From Bacteriovoracaceae bacterium (GTDB lineage: Bacteria; Bdellovibrionota; Bacteriovoracia; Bacteriovoracales; Bacteriovoracaceae), in assembly GCA_018649885.1 (NCBI GenBank), contig JABIHA010000087.1:1-64000 (forward strand): a DNA stretch of 64,000 bases. Reading direction: 5' to 3'. A model generated the notes under the pieces. That model saw nothing but the letters and a program-made list of their open reading frames with translations. It was not told the origin of the DNA and did no database searches. A program made the position numbers and the translations under genes. Every line of letters starts with the position of its first letter. Within the stretch, counting starts at the first letter, position 1. This document shows, one piece after another, positions 1 to 9,925 of the stretch.

Positions 1-1
1 T

Positions 2-3000
2 ACCGCCGAAGCACAAGCTTCTGCCACTGCCGAAGCTCAATCATCTGCTACTGCCCACGCACAAGCATCTGCCACTGCCCAGGCACAAGCATCTGCTACT
101 GCCGAAGCACAAGCATCTGCTACTGCCGAAGCACAAGCTTCTGCCACTGCTGAAGCACAAGCATCTGCTACTGCTGAAGCACAAGCATCTGCTACTGCAG
201 ACGCTGCTGCCACTGCAACCGCCGCTGCATCAGTCGCTCAAATAATTTTTAAACAAGGGGCCACTACTTATTCTTCGGCCCAAACATATAGTTTTGGAAA
301 CTTTGCTGCTGGTGATGAAACTGATGTCACCTTTATTATAGAACACTCAGCAGGTATCAATGATGCTGGTGAAATAACTGTTACAGGATTAGCTGCTCCT
401 TATACATTTAAAGGAGGCGCTTGGCCTGGGGTTGGCGGAACTTGCGGGGCGCAACCTTTTGTTCTCACTCCCGCAGCTAGTTGTACTTTTGTCATGAACT
501 TCACTAGCAACCCAGGAACTAACACTACTTATCCTGATACTATTGTTATCGATTTTGATGACCTAGGTGGAACTTCACAAAATCAAACTGAAAATAGAAA
601 TATTACAGGTATCTTCCAAAAAGGTTGGTTCGATGCCACTGACTCAAGTCTTTCTGCAAGATTTGCATCCGAGTCTGTTTGGACAGGAAAGCAGATGATA
701 GTTTGGGGAGGAAAAACAGGATCTGCCAGCTCTACAAGGCAAAATGATGGTGCCCTTTATGATCCAATCACTGATAGTTGGACTCCTATGACCTCAACAG
801 ATGCGCCGACAGCTCGTTCACAACACAGAGTTAGTTGGGGTGGTGGAAAAATGTTTGTCTTTGGAGGACTAGGAACTAACGGTACCTTCTCAGCAGCAGG
901 TCAAGGTGGACTCTATAATCCTATGACTGATGATTGGGACCTAGTGGACACAACTGATGGCGATGAGCCCTCTGGAAGAATGGGCCACAGTTTAATTTAT
1001 GATCACACCAATCAGCAATTCATTATTTTTGGTGGAACTACAAATACATCCGTCCTTGCAGCTTCCAATACCTATTTCTTAGATCCAGATGGTGATGCAA
1101 ATGGAGATTGGCTTAAAATAGGGACAGCAGGGGCCCCAACTCAGCGGTATTATCATGGATCCCTTTGGACAGGTAGTGCAATGCTCGTCTGGGGAGGATG
1201 TACAAATAGATACAGCAATACCAATGGCTGTGATGCAAATGCCGAAGTCAATGATGGAATGGTCTTTATGCCATCAGGTGTTGGTGCGGGATCGTGGAAT
1301 GGTCTTGATGATGGTGCTGACCCAAATAAACCAAATGCACGTTACTTTCCAAAAATGTCCTGGGCGCCAGAGCTTGGCTCGCAGGGTAAAATTATTCTTT
1401 GGGGTGGATCCACAGACTCAACAAACACAGCAACACTTTTAGAAGAAACTACTGGTGCTGTATACGATTTGGCCGCTGCAGCCGATGCGAAATGGAGTCC
1501 TATTAATCAAACTGGTTCACCAAATGCTGGTGGAAGAAATATCTCACTTAATTTTTGGGATGGTACATATTTCTACATCTGGGGAGGCCTGCAATCAGAA
1601 GCTGCAGGAGTAGCCGATTTATATCGCTACAACCCAGGAGGAAATACTTGGTCAACTGTCGGAGAAGACGTAGGCATTGCACACAAAAGAACAGACCAAT
1701 CAGCAGGTGCCTACACGGGAGCAGGAGACGGTAGAATCATATTATTTGGTGGACGTTCTACAAGTTCTGCCAACAATACCAAGGCCACCACAATTTACGC
1801 TATTGATGGAACTCCTCCACCAATGATCACACTACAATACCCTAATGACTCAGCAGTCTCGGTTAATACAGGTTCGGAAATTAAAACTGGGTTTAATAAA
1901 GTGATGAATGAAAGCACGCTCAATAATTTTAATATCACACTGAGAAATTCCTCAGGTCAGCCTCTAGCTGGTTATATTAGTTATGACGCTCCATCAAAAA
2001 TTATGACCTATAGGCCTGCATTCCCAATGGAGCCGAATACTACCTATACTTACGAAGTTTCCAATAATGTACTTACGGGAGCAGCTGAAAATGTTCAAGG
2101 GGCCCCAAATTCCTATACTTTCACAACAGGTGATGTGGTCTTACACGCCGTTGGTTATGCAATGAACAGCGCGACTCCAAAAATAAGGGGTCGATGTAGC
2201 CCCAATGCCATAAATGTTGTGGCCAAGCTCGATGGTGGTGCGCAGGCGATGACTGATAGCGATTGTTCCGATGGGACTTTTGAAATCAACCTTTCTGGAC
2301 TTTCTGTGGCCAATCATGAAGTTCAAATTACGGCCGACTCAAATTCAAGTGGCGACACAGCGGACTTAAAGATAGAAGTACAAAACTGCGCGATGGCCGC
2401 CATTACAACAGCAGGTTCTTTTCCTGGAGGAGACGGAACTTCAGGGGACCCCTATCAAATCACCACTGTTGAAGAACTCGACCACGTAAGAGATGACATG
2501 GTCGGGGAATACTATAGGTTGATGAATAATATTGATCTGTCATGTAAAGCCTTCAGCGCACTAGGGACTTCAGCATCAAAATTCCAGGCAAACTTCGATG
2601 GCAATGGCTTTACCATTAGAAGGTTAAGTATTGATTACCCTACCGTCGACAACCTAGGATTTATTGGCTACATGGGCAACACAAGTTCTCTCATCAATAC
2701 AGGTGTTGTCGATACCTATATTAGAGGTGACGATCAAACGGGTGTTCTGGTAGGGCAATTATACTCCACTACAGCAACAGTTATAGATTCTTACGGATCA
2801 GGCTTTGTCCAAACAGGGGCTTCTACTAATGTTAATACTGGAGGCCTAGTAGGAATATTCAGAAATGGAATGGGCTCCAAGATTTACTTTGGTGGAGCTG
2901 TTGAAGGAGCTGTTACAACTGGAGGAGTTGCTGCTTATCCCTACGGTGCTAATATTTCCAATGCCATCAACTTTGGATTAGTAGCTCCACTTAAAGGAAC

Positions 3001-6000
3001 ATTTGGTGGAGTTTTTGGAAAATCTTACAATGTAGGTCATTTAACCAAGCTTACCAATTACGGCGTTGTTCATGGGCCCAATACGACCTCTGACACTGTT
3101 GGAGGTATAATTGGTTATAGCTATGGTTATGGCATGATTAGTGAATGTAAAAACTATGGATCTGTTAGTGGTGAAACTTCTGTTGGTGGAATCATTGGAA
3201 AACTATCAACCATAACTTTAGTAGACTGTGTTAACAAAGGGAAAGTCTACGGAAATTATTATGTAGGTGGAGTCGCCGGTAAACTTTATGGCTCTTCAAC
3301 TCTCGTTCGATCTCAAAACCACGGTGAAGTAGATGGTACAAATGGCACCACAAAAGACTATGTTGGAGGCGTTGCCGGCAGGGCCTACAAAACTAAAATA
3401 TCAGACAGCTACTCTACTGGTAATGTCACAGGGGACGCCTATGTTGGGGGATTCATTGGAGGAGTGCCTTCCGATGGAATCGCCGTTGTTGATAGCTATT
3501 CCAGTGGAGCTGTCACAGGAAATACCTTTACAGATAAATTTATTGGGGGAATCACAGGAACCCAAGCTCATATTCAATCATCTTTTTTCCTAGACACCGC
3601 TTGCGGAAATCCATTTACTCCACCGGCCACAGGAGGATGCCCAGGTGCAAATGGCGGATTAGGTATCACTGATGCTGAAATGAAAACTGAGGCCAATTTT
3701 ACTGGAGCAGGCTGGAGTTTTAGCACCACTACAAATGCCCCTTGGGAAATGGAAGGTGGAGGTCAATACCCTAGCCACAGATTCCAAAATAAATGTCCTA
3801 AAGGCTGGGAGAAAATTGAAATGGCCCCATCATATGCTGGTGGAGATGGTAGTGGTGGCAACCCCTATCAAATAACAAATGAAAACCAGCTTGCGAAAAT
3901 GTGGGAGAATACGGGCTCTGCCTTTAAGCTCAACAATGGAATCACCATTTCAACTTGTAGAGTGTGGTCACACGTTGGGGATCTTGCAGGTGCTTTTACT
4001 GGACAATTTAATGGCTTTAATCAAACCATAAATGGGCTTGTAGAAAATTCTAGTGGTGACTACGCAGGACTATTTGGTTATGCCGATAATGCCTCTGTAT
4101 CTATAAAAGATCTCACCATAAATAATGCCTATATCACAGGGCAAAAACACGCAGGAGCAGTTTTAGGTTATAGCAATAATGGAGATTTTATTGATAATGT
4201 AACTGTTACTGGAAAAATTCTTGGTACAAATAATGTCGGCTCCATTGCCGGTTACTCAAGATATTTAAAGATGTCTAGTATCACTAGTAATGGAACTGTC
4301 ATGGGGGCAATAAGCGTTGGTGGGTTGATAGGTTATCAAACGGTTAGTACAAACATCAGTACCTCAAGTTCCGCCAGTAATGTCATCGCCTTTGGTTCTT
4401 CCGTTGGTGGTATATCTGGCGTCTTATACAGCAACTCAAATATTACAAATACATATGCCACTGGAAATGTTTTTGGAGGAGAAAGTGCTTCTAGTGTAGG
4501 CGGCCTCATAGGAACTAGCTATGGTACCCCAAATACTATTACCTTTTCCCATGCAACAGGAAGTGTAAAAGGTGGAAGTAATGTTGGAGGACTGGCCGGA
4601 GAATTTAAAACTGTCGGGGCCATTATTTCTGATAGCTACGCCACAGGTAATGTTGAAGGAAACCAAAAAGTAGGAGGCCTTGTGGGCTACCTCTACTCCG
4701 ATGCTGTAGCCAAAAGATGTTACGCCTCAGGTAATGTTTCTTCTCCAGCTGCCATTTACGCGACAAAAGACGACCTTGGTGGTCTTGTTGGAAGGCTTGA
4801 GTCAAGAGGGTCCATTATTGACTGTTATTCAAATGGAAGTGTTGATGGTGACTCATATATTGGAGGTCTGGTCGGTCAATTAGGCGCCACAGGTGGGGTG
4901 ATCATTAACAGCTATACTAGAAGTGCTGCCACAGGAAACAGCAATGTGGATAAATTCATCGGTGGTAACTTAGGTCTTAACTCACTCATAGTTAACAGCT
5001 TTTTTGAAGATACAGGTTGCGGCTCTCCATTTACACCTCCCGCTACTGGTGGCTGCGCCGGTGCCAACGGAGGTTTAGGTCTTGCGACTGCTGATCTTCA
5101 AACTCAATCAGATTTAAGTGGGGTGGGATGGAACTTCACCAACAATGCCACATGGGTAATGGGAGGATCTTCCTACCCTGAAGTTGTCACCATCAATACC
5201 TGTCCAACTGGAAGTAGCGCAGTTGCAGCTGATGCTACATTTGCAGGAGGAACTGGAACAAGTGGAGATCCCTACTTAATAGACTCCACGGCAAGACTGG
5301 TCAAAATGGGAGAAAACCTAACTAAGTACTATAAACTAACAGCAAATGTTGGCTTTAGCTCTTGTCAGCACTGGATACCAATCGGTGACGCCACCACAAA
5401 ATTCACCGGTGGATTTGATGGAAACTCAAAGATAATCAAAGGCCTTCGAACCATCACCAATGGAAGTAATTATAAAGGGCTCTTTGGCTACATTCAAAGT
5501 GGTGAGATTAAAAACTTAATAATGGAAGATAGTATTATTGAAGGGGGCGCCTTCATGGGTACTATTGTAGGGAGAGCCGATTCGGCCAGTAATATTTTTG
5601 ACAACATAACTGTCACCAGGACCACTATTAATGGTACTACATCACTAGGTGGTGTTGTAGGTTATGCACTTCAAGCGAAACTCAAAAATATTACCGTCGA
5701 TGACTATAATTTTATTAATGGAACTACTGATGTCGGCGGAGTAGCAGGATATTTAGGCACCAATGCTTGGATAGAGAATGGCTCAGCATCAGCTGATATT
5801 ATAGGAACTACAGATGTTGGTGGAGTTGTAGGTCAAACTGTCGGTGGAACAATCCATAATTTTTCTACTACAGGAAAAATAAGTTCTCTAGGAGATAATG
5901 GAGCTGCTCTAGGAGGCATTGTTGGTTATGCCAACAGTAGTACATTGGTGGCAAAATGTAGCTCATCTGCAACTGTAAGCGGAAATAACTATATTGGCGG

Positions 6001-7588
6001 CTTAGTTGGTGAGGCCAAAACCCAAACTAATATCATCTATAGCTACTCCACTGGAAATATCTATGGCGACACCAAGGCTGGAGGGCTCATTGGCTACCTC
6101 CATCAAGATGCTCGAGTAGTAAGATCTTTTAGTTCATCACCAGTTAGTGCTCTACCTGGCGGAGGCTCAGGTGGAGATATAATGGGAGGCATGGTCGGCC
6201 TCATCGAAAAACGAGGGGCCATCATTGACTCTTATTCTAACGGAGCTGTTTCCGGAGATGACGCCGTTGGTGGATTTGCCGGTACTATAGGAATAAATGG
6301 AGTATTACTAAATCGTGTCTACACTACTTCCGTGGCCACAGGTAATACGAATATTGATAAATTTACACCTTACAATAACTCGTCTGCGGAATCAGGCTCT
6401 GCAATCATAGATGCATTTTATGAAGATGCTGGTTGTGGCGGTGGTGCTGCCGGTTGTGCCGGACCTGTTGTGGGAACAGCTTTAACTCAGTTTTATCTGC
6501 AAGACCTTACCACGATGGAATCCTATAATTTTGGCTTTGTTGGCTCATCAGGCTCGGCCTGGAAATACCCAGCGGGAAGTACATATGCAAAAATCGATGT
6601 TCTCGATTCTTGTCCAGGCGGAATCACGAGAGTTGCTGAAGCAGCTACATTTGCTGGAGGTACAGGAATACTGGCAGATCCATACTTGATTGACACTCCA
6701 GAGAGACTTGCCAAAATGAGTGAAAACTTAAGTGCTTATTATAAACTAACAACTAATATGGCTGGTGCCCCTTGTAAATTCTTTACTCCTATTGGAGCTT
6801 ATGCACCACAATTTGTAGGCGAGCTTGATGGTAACTCATTTGGTATTAAAAACTTTCTCTTTTTAAGAGATTCAGCAGCCGACACCATCGATAGAGTGGG
6901 ACTCTTCGGGGGAATGGTTGGCGTCAATGCTGCAATAAAAGATATGACTATTAGCGATTCTATTGTAATGGGAAAAAATGATATTGGAACATTTGTAGGA
7001 GATGGATACATAGGCAATGCCTCTGTCCCAGGAACCTACACTAATCTCAAGTCACATAGCAACCAAGCTTATGGTGGAAACTATGTTGGTAGTGCATTTG
7101 GACTACACACTGGAACACTAGATAAAATAGAAACTAAAAATCCTATGGTCTTTGGAGAATATCAAGTTGGAGGGATCATAGGACAATTCCAAAAAGCGGC
7201 TTCGACTCTTTCAAATTCTTTTTCAAAAGGTGGCCTTGTTCTCGCCCAAGACAAAGCTGGTGGTCTCATTGGAAGAAACTACTACTCTGTTACTGTAGAC
7301 AAGTCTTACAATGTAACTAAAGTTATGATCTGGTCAGGAAGCTCAAATGCTGAAGGTATAATTGGATCCCAGATTTTAGGGGCACCAGTAGTCACTAAGT
7401 CAGTCTTCTTCGATCCCAACTGTGTCACTGCCTATAGCTCGGGAGGCTGTGCCTCTACCAATGGTGGCATAGGTCTCGACGATACCGATATGAAGGCAGC
7501 CGCCACTTATAATGCCACCGGCGAAAACTGGGACCTTGCAACAGTCTGGGATCACGTAGGTGGAACAGACTATCCATTCCTGAGATAG
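2..7588 (+). CDS. Giant kelch/Ig/GLUG surface protein, 5' truncated by window edge
   Basis: The frame is open from base 2, so the gene begins upstream; an internal ATG at 494 is not the real start. Visible order: eight AQASATAE-type octapeptide repeats (8-199), a beta-rich domain with a conserved-looking Cys pair (about 240-560), a kelch propeller with repeated WGG/FGG turns (about 620-1815), a Big_5-like Ig domain (about 1820-2130), a second Ig-like domain (to about 2380), then four GLUG modules starting near 2390, 3793, 5201 and 6611. Each module opens with a Cys and an F/YxGG-D/T-G...DPY motif and carries GGLVG/GGIVG repeats, and each closes with a Cys-containing insert. No membrane anchor is seen at the C-terminus. 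Such architecture fits a very large secreted or cell-surface adhesin. Role and ligand are unknown; the missing N-terminus should hold the export signal. Confidence 0.85.
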   Translation, partial: TAEAQASATAEAQSSATAHAQASATAQAQASATAEAQASATAEAQASATAEAQASATAEAQASATADAAATATAAASVAQIIFKQGATTYSSAQTYSFGNFAAGDETDVTFIIEHSAGINDAGEITVTGLAAPYTFKGGAWPGVGGTCGAQPFVLTPAASCTFVMNFTSNPGTNTTYPDTIVIDFDDLGGTSQNQTENRNITGIFQKGWFDATDSSLSARFASESVWTGKQMIVWGGKTGSASSTRQNDGALYDPITDSWTPMTSTDAPTARSQHRVSWGGGKMFVFGGLGTNGTFSAAGQGGLYNPMTDDWDLVDTTDGDEPSGRMGHSLIYDHTNQQFIIFGGTTNTSVLAASNTYFLDPDGDANGDWLKIGTAGAPTQRYYHGSLWTGSAMLVWGGCTNRYSNTNGCDANAEVNDGMVFMPSGVGAGSWNGLDDGADPNKPNARYFPKMSWAPELGSQGKIILWGGSTDSTNTATLLEETTGAVYDLAAAADAKWSPINQTGSPNAGGRNISLNFWDGTYFYIWGGLQSEAAGVADLYRYNPGGNTWSTVGEDVGIAHKRTDQSAGAYTGAGDGRIILFGGRSTSSANNTKATTIYAIDGTPPPMITLQYPNDSAVSVNTGSEIKTGFNKVMNESTLNNFNITLRNSSGQPLAGYISYDAPSKIMTYRPAFPMEPNTTYTYEVSNNVLTGAAENVQGAPNSYTFTTGDVVLHAVGYAMNSATPKIRGRCSPNAINVVAKLDGGAQAMTDSDCSDGTFEINLSGLSVANHEVQITADSNSSGDTADLKIEVQNCAMAAITTAGSFPGGDGTSGDPYQITTVEELDHVRDDMVGEYYRLMNNIDLSCKAFSALGTSASKFQANFDGNGFTIRRLSIDYPTVDNLGFIGYMGNTSSLINTGVVDTYIRGDDQTGVLVGQLYSTTATVIDSYGSGFVQTGASTNVNTGGLVGIFRNGMGSKIYFGGAVEGAVTTGGVAAYPYGANISNAINFGLVAPLKGTFGGVFGKSYNVGHLTKLTNYGVVHGPNTTSDTVGGIIGYSYGYGMISECKNYGSVSGETSVGGIIGKLSTITLVDCVNKGKVYGNYYVGGVAGKLYGSSTLVRSQNHGEVDGTNGTTKDYVGGVAGRAYKTKISDSYSTGNVTGDAYVGGFIGGVPSDGIAVVDSYSSGAVTGNTFTDKFIGGITGTQAHIQSSFFLDTACGNPFTPPATGGCPGANGGLGITDAEMKTEANFTGAGWSFSTTTNAPWEMEGGGQYPSHRFQNKCPKGWEKIEMAPSYAGGDGSGGNPYQITNENQLAKMWENTGSAFKLNNGITISTCRVWSHVGDLAGAFTGQFNGFNQTINGLVENSSGDYAGLFGYADNASVSIKDLTINNAYITGQKHAGAVLGYSNNGDFIDNVTVTGKILGTNNVGSIAGYSRYLKMSSITSNGTVMGAISVGGLIGYQTVSTNISTSSSASNVIAFGSSVGGISGVLYSNSNITNTYATGNVFGGESASSVGGLIGTSYGTPNTITFSHATGSVKGGSNVGGLAGEFKTVGAIISDSYATGNVEGNQKVGGLVGYLYSDAVAKRCYASGNVSSPAAIYATKDDLGGLVGRLESRGSIIDCYSNGSVDGDSYIGGLVGQLGATGGVIINSYTRSAATGNSNVDKFIGGNLGLNSLIVNSFFEDTGCGSPFTPPATGGCAGANGGLGLATADLQTQSDLSGVGWNFTNNATWVMGGSSYPEVVTINTCPTGSSAVAADATFAGGTGTSGDPYLIDSTARLVKMGENLTKYYKLTANVGFSSCQHWIPIGDATTKFTGGFDGNSKIIKGLRTITNGSNYKGLFGYIQSGEIKNLIMEDSIIEGGAFMGTIVGRADSASNIFDNITVTRTTINGTTSLGGVVGYALQAKLKNITVDDYNFINGTTDVGGVAGYLGTNAWIENGSASADIIGTTDVGGVVGQTVGGTIHNFSTTGKISSLGDNGAALGGIVGYANSSTLVAKCSSSATVSGNNYIGGLVGEAKTQTNIIYSYSTGNIYGDTKAGGLIGYLHQDARVVRSFSSSPVSALPGGGSGGDIMGGMVGLIEKRGAIIDSYSNGAVSGDDAVGGFAGTIGINGVLLNRVYTTSVATGNTNIDKFTPYNNSSAESGSAIIDAFYEDAGCGGGAAGCAGPVVGTALTQFYLQDLTTMESYNFGFVGSSGSAWKYPAGSTYAKIDVLDSCPGGITRVAEAATFAGGTGILADPYLIDTPERLAKMSENLSAYYKLTTNMAGAPCKFFTPIGAYAPQFVGELDGNSFGIKNFLFLRDSAADTIDRVGLFGGMVGVNAAIKDMTISDSIVMGKNDIGTFVGDGYIGNASVPGTYTNLKSHSNQAYGGNYVGSAFGLHTGTLDKIETKNPMVFGEYQVGGIIGQFQKAASTLSNSFSKGGLVLAQDKAGGLIGRNYYSVTVDKSYNVTKVMIWSGSSNAEGIIGSQILGAPVVTKSVFFDPNCVTAYSSGGCASTNGGIGLDDTDMKAAATYNATGENWDLATVWDHVGGTDYPFLR
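8..199 (+). repeat. Tandem 24-bp coding repeat, eight units
   Basis: Eight consecutive 24-bp units encode an Ala/Gln/Ser/Thr/Glu octapeptide (EAQASATA). Units differ mainly at third positions, plus a few first-base changes (CAC and CAG for GAA). The array may continue upstream of the window. It probably forms an extended or helical stalk before the globular domains. Confidence 0.9.
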
Positions 7589-7599
7589 AAGACCTCATG

Positions 7600-7645
7600 C
7601 CTTGGTTTTATTTTCAGTAGTAGCAATTTTTCTTATGGAAAGCGA
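7600..7645 (+). repeat. Diverged copy of the 45-nt block seen around the HNH gene
   Basis: Directly after the giant gene, this stretch resembles blocks at about 37200-37250 and, on the minus strand, about 38510-38560. The shared core reads roughly TTTATTWTCRKKRGTAG followed by TTATGGAAA. By eye the identity is about 70 percent, so it is a distant copy. Its nature, decayed gene or non-coding element, is unresolved. Confidence 0.4.
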
Positions 7646-7679
7646 AATTAAGTTGGTCTGCTCTTGCTTTACTTTTCGA

Positions 7680-7790
7680 TGGAGTGGAGTTGCACGCCCT
7701 CGGAAATCTAGCGAGCCTTGATAGAAGCCCCCCACACCACCTTACTTGCTAAGGTCCACGAGACTTCCGAGGGCGTGCAAACCCACTCCA
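7680..7790. repeat. Long imperfect inverted repeat (26-nt arms)
   Basis: Arms 7680-7705 and 7765-7790 are reverse complements with only about two mismatches, around the core GCACGCCCTCGGAA. Complementarity continues weakly inward (AGCCTT against AAGGTC), leaving a loop of about 30 nt. The region 7589-8183 otherwise holds no convincing gene. It could be the terminator of the giant gene or a palindromic mobile repeat. Confidence 0.65.
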
Positions 7791-8183
7791 CCCACGAGTC
7801 AAACCTCTCAAGAAAACTCAATGAAAAACAAATAGCTACAGACTATCAAACCTCCTTTTCCATAAAAGAATTACTACCACCGAAAATAAACCTAAACCCA
7901 AGCGGTACATCAATGAAAGGTCACGCCTCTTAAAAATCTATGCCTTGTCTGGATGACCCTGATAGTAGCCCCACTATCTCACTTACTATGGAGGGACAAA
8001 ATAGGGCACAAGCCAACATAATCCCCTTCCTATAAAAGCATAATAGAGAAATTAATCTACTTCTTTTATCAACAAATATTCCATACTCTATAAATAATTC
8101 TTAGTTAGAATTTTCCATCTTCAGTGAAGAGCAGAAATCGACGATAATAGTAGGGCGAGAAACACTTAAGCTAGGGGACACTT

Positions 8184-8363
8184 ATTAGTACAGCAAAGAA
8201 AGATCAAAAAAAAGATAGTAAGGGTATTGGGCTTGGGAAAGTGATTCAATTTTCCAAGAAACAAAGAGAAAAAGAGCTATTATCTTACCAGGTTTCTGAT
8301 AAGAAAGAGCCACTTACGAGAAAGTCTTTATCTACCAAAGAAAAAGTTCTCTCAAAATTATAG
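8184..8363 (+). CDS. Possible 59-residue Lys-rich protein with ATT start
   Basis: An open frame runs from ATT at 8184 to TAG at 8361-8363 and encodes a basic peptide (starting M/I-STAKKDQKKDSKG). There is no ATG, GTG or TTG in a useful place, but AGGGGA lies six bases before the ATT, a good ribosome site. The end overlaps the convergent HD gene by six bases. It may instead be the 3' remnant of a decayed gene. Confidence 0.25.
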   Translation: MSTAKKDQKKDSKGIGLGKVIQFSKKQREKELLSYQVSDKKEPLTRKSLSTKEKVLSKL

Positions 8364-9041
8364 AATTTTCTCGGCGATTAGACTAATCAGATACTGATGC
8401 TCGTCAGAGAGATCACCTCTTAAATTATCTAAAATAAACCTTGTCTCTTTTCTATATTTTTCCACAAATTTAGCATGTTTTAATTCAGGCCCTACAGGTG
8501 GTGTAATAGTAAAATCAGATACATTATCGAGCCTGTCTGCCAGTTTAATTAAAAGGGCCTGATCACTCATGGCATTCATTTTCTGAGTTAAATACCTGGC
8601 CTTCCCCAAGCTCCCAAATTGCTCTTTGTACATGGCCAAAACTGAAGGGTTTGAGCTCAACTCGGCAACAAACTGGGAAACCCTCTTTCCAAAGCTTTTA
8701 GTAATAAGGGCAAGCGTGGCAGGCGTGTCTTCCACCACATCATGAAGAAAGGCCACCATCACCAGCTGATGATCACCAGTCAGCTCCTTGATTGTTTGAG
8801 CGACTCTATTGGGGTGAGTAAAGTAGGGAGTTCCATCAAATTTTCGTTTCACTCCAGTCGCTCTATGAAACGTTCTGGCAAAGGCGCGGGCCTTTCCAAT
8901 TTCTTCAAGTGCTTGGGGATCGCCGTATTTAGCAAAGCTAGCAAGATCTGTGACACTTTCAGGACAGCTGGCACGAGAGCTTATGCCAAATAAACTGTGA
9001 GCTACAATGAGTAGAAGTAAGAAACTACGATTTATAAACAT
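8358..9041 (-). CDS. Exported SpoT/Mesh1-like HD hydrolase
   Basis: The protein contains the HD fold of (p)ppGpp hydrolases: H in YFTHPNRVA, then HDVVEDT, then KLADRLDN. All metal-binding positions and the Glu-Asp pair typical of SpoT/Mesh1 are visible, but there is no synthetase, TGS or ACT domain, so it is a stand-alone hydrolase of about 227 residues. The start at 9041 is preferred over the upstream ATG at 9074 because GGGGA sits nine bases before it and the protein then opens with a clear signal peptide (MFINRSFLLLLIVAHSLFG). Family members hydrolyse (p)ppGpp or NADPH in the cytoplasm. Export would place this one in the periplasm, outside the cell or in a prey cell, which is inference. 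A lipobox before the first mature Cys is poor. Confidence 0.75.
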   Translation of the reverse strand: MFINRSFLLLLIVAHSLFGISSRASCPESVTDLASFAKYGDPQALEEIGKARAFARTFHRATGVKRKFDGTPYFTHPNRVAQTIKELTGDHQLVMVAFLHDVVEDTPATLALITKSFGKRVSQFVAELSSNPSVLAMYKEQFGSLGKARYLTQKMNAMSDQALLIKLADRLDNVSDFTITPPVGPELKHAKFVEKYRKETRFILDNLRGDLSDEHQYLISLIAEKIL

Positions 9042-9117
9042 TAAAATCCCCAAAAGATTTGGGGAATTTGGCATAGCTTTAATTCCAATACAATCTAAAA
9101 ATTACACCGTGAAAAAA

Positions 9118-9915
9118 CTAAAAGCTATAGCCCAAATTGAATTGTAAGCTGGTCACAGAAAAACTGCCGCCATATTGGTAGTCTTCAACCACCACATAGG
9201 ATCTTCCACCGTGGCCCTCATCTTTGTGAACCGTCTCACTGAAGTTGGCCTTGCTATTTCCATACCCGATTTGAGCTCCTAAATGCAGAGATCCCATCTT
9301 GAGCGAAGGACCCACAAAGACCTCATAGCCTTTGGCCGTGATAAAGTAGCCATTCATACCAAAAGGTGTTTTGTCTTCAACTGTCCCTCGATAGGAAAAG
9401 AACGCCCCCCCAAAATCGAGATCTACGCTGTGTCCAAGTCTCAAGTGATAGCCAACTAAGGCCTTGAGCCCCGGGATACCACCATCTTTGTATTTTTCTT
9501 CGCTACCTTTAATATCGAGATCACCATAAAGAAATTGAGGTTCAATGAAGATTCCACTCTCGGTGTTAACCCGAACACCAAACACCCACGCCTTAAGGCC
9601 CTTGGGCTTAGTTAGAAAGGGATTTTTCACCCCATTATGAAAGCTATTTCGGTAATGCCCCAATGTAAGAGTGTAGGGTTTAAAACGCGATTTGGGATAG
9701 TAGGTTTTAATTTGGGGAGTCTGGGGCTCGGCCACAATCTCTTTTTTTTCCAAAGCTTCATCTTTGGGTTCATAGAAGTTAAAATTGTATGTGCGACCAC
9801 TATCTTCAGATTCTTCGACAGAAGATTCAGTAACTGTGATATTTTCTCCATTACTTTGTGCCAGAACAAAATTTGTATTCAAAAAAATCAAAAAAAACAA
9901 AATGATCTTTTTCAT
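9118..9915 (-). CDS. Exported barrel-like protein with RTYNFNFY motif (paralogue 4)
   Basis: A signal peptide (MKKIILFFLIFLNTNFVLA) is followed by an acidic stretch, the motif GRTYNFNFY at about residue 40, a charged and proline-bearing linker, and about 180 residues of alternating beta-strand pattern ending in LGYSF. The terminal Phe is typical of outer-membrane barrels. It is the last of four tandem paralogues, 10 bases after the previous one, and the most diverged in its barrel. AGGGAT precedes the ATG. No known family is recognised; an outer-membrane location is inferred from pattern only. Expression should depend on the sigma-54 promoter at 12474-12490. Confidence 0.8.
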   Translation of the reverse strand: MKKIILFFLIFLNTNFVLAQSNGENITVTESSVEESEDSGRTYNFNFYEPKDEALEKKEIVAEPQTPQIKTYYPKSRFKPYTLTLGHYRNSFHNGVKNPFLTKPKGLKAWVFGVRVNTESGIFIEPQFLYGDLDIKGSEEKYKDGGIPGLKALVGYHLRLGHSVDLDFGGAFFSYRGTVEDKTPFGMNGYFITAKGYEVFVGPSLKMGSLHLGAQIGYGNSKANFSETVHKDEGHGGRSYVVVEDYQYGGSFSVTSLQFNLGYSF

Positions 9916-9925
9916 AAAAGTATCC

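Noticed and set aside
8..199. Regular 24-bp repeats that might be read as a CRISPR array
   Set aside because: Units are contiguous with no spacers and encode an in-frame octapeptide of the giant protein.
7680..7790. Possible integron attC site
   Set aside because: The arms lack the GTTRRRY/RYYYAAC core sites and no integrase is present.
7718..7933. 71-codon plus-strand frame
   Set aside because: It runs through one arm of the long inverted repeat, has no ribosome site and low-complexity, non-protein-like content.
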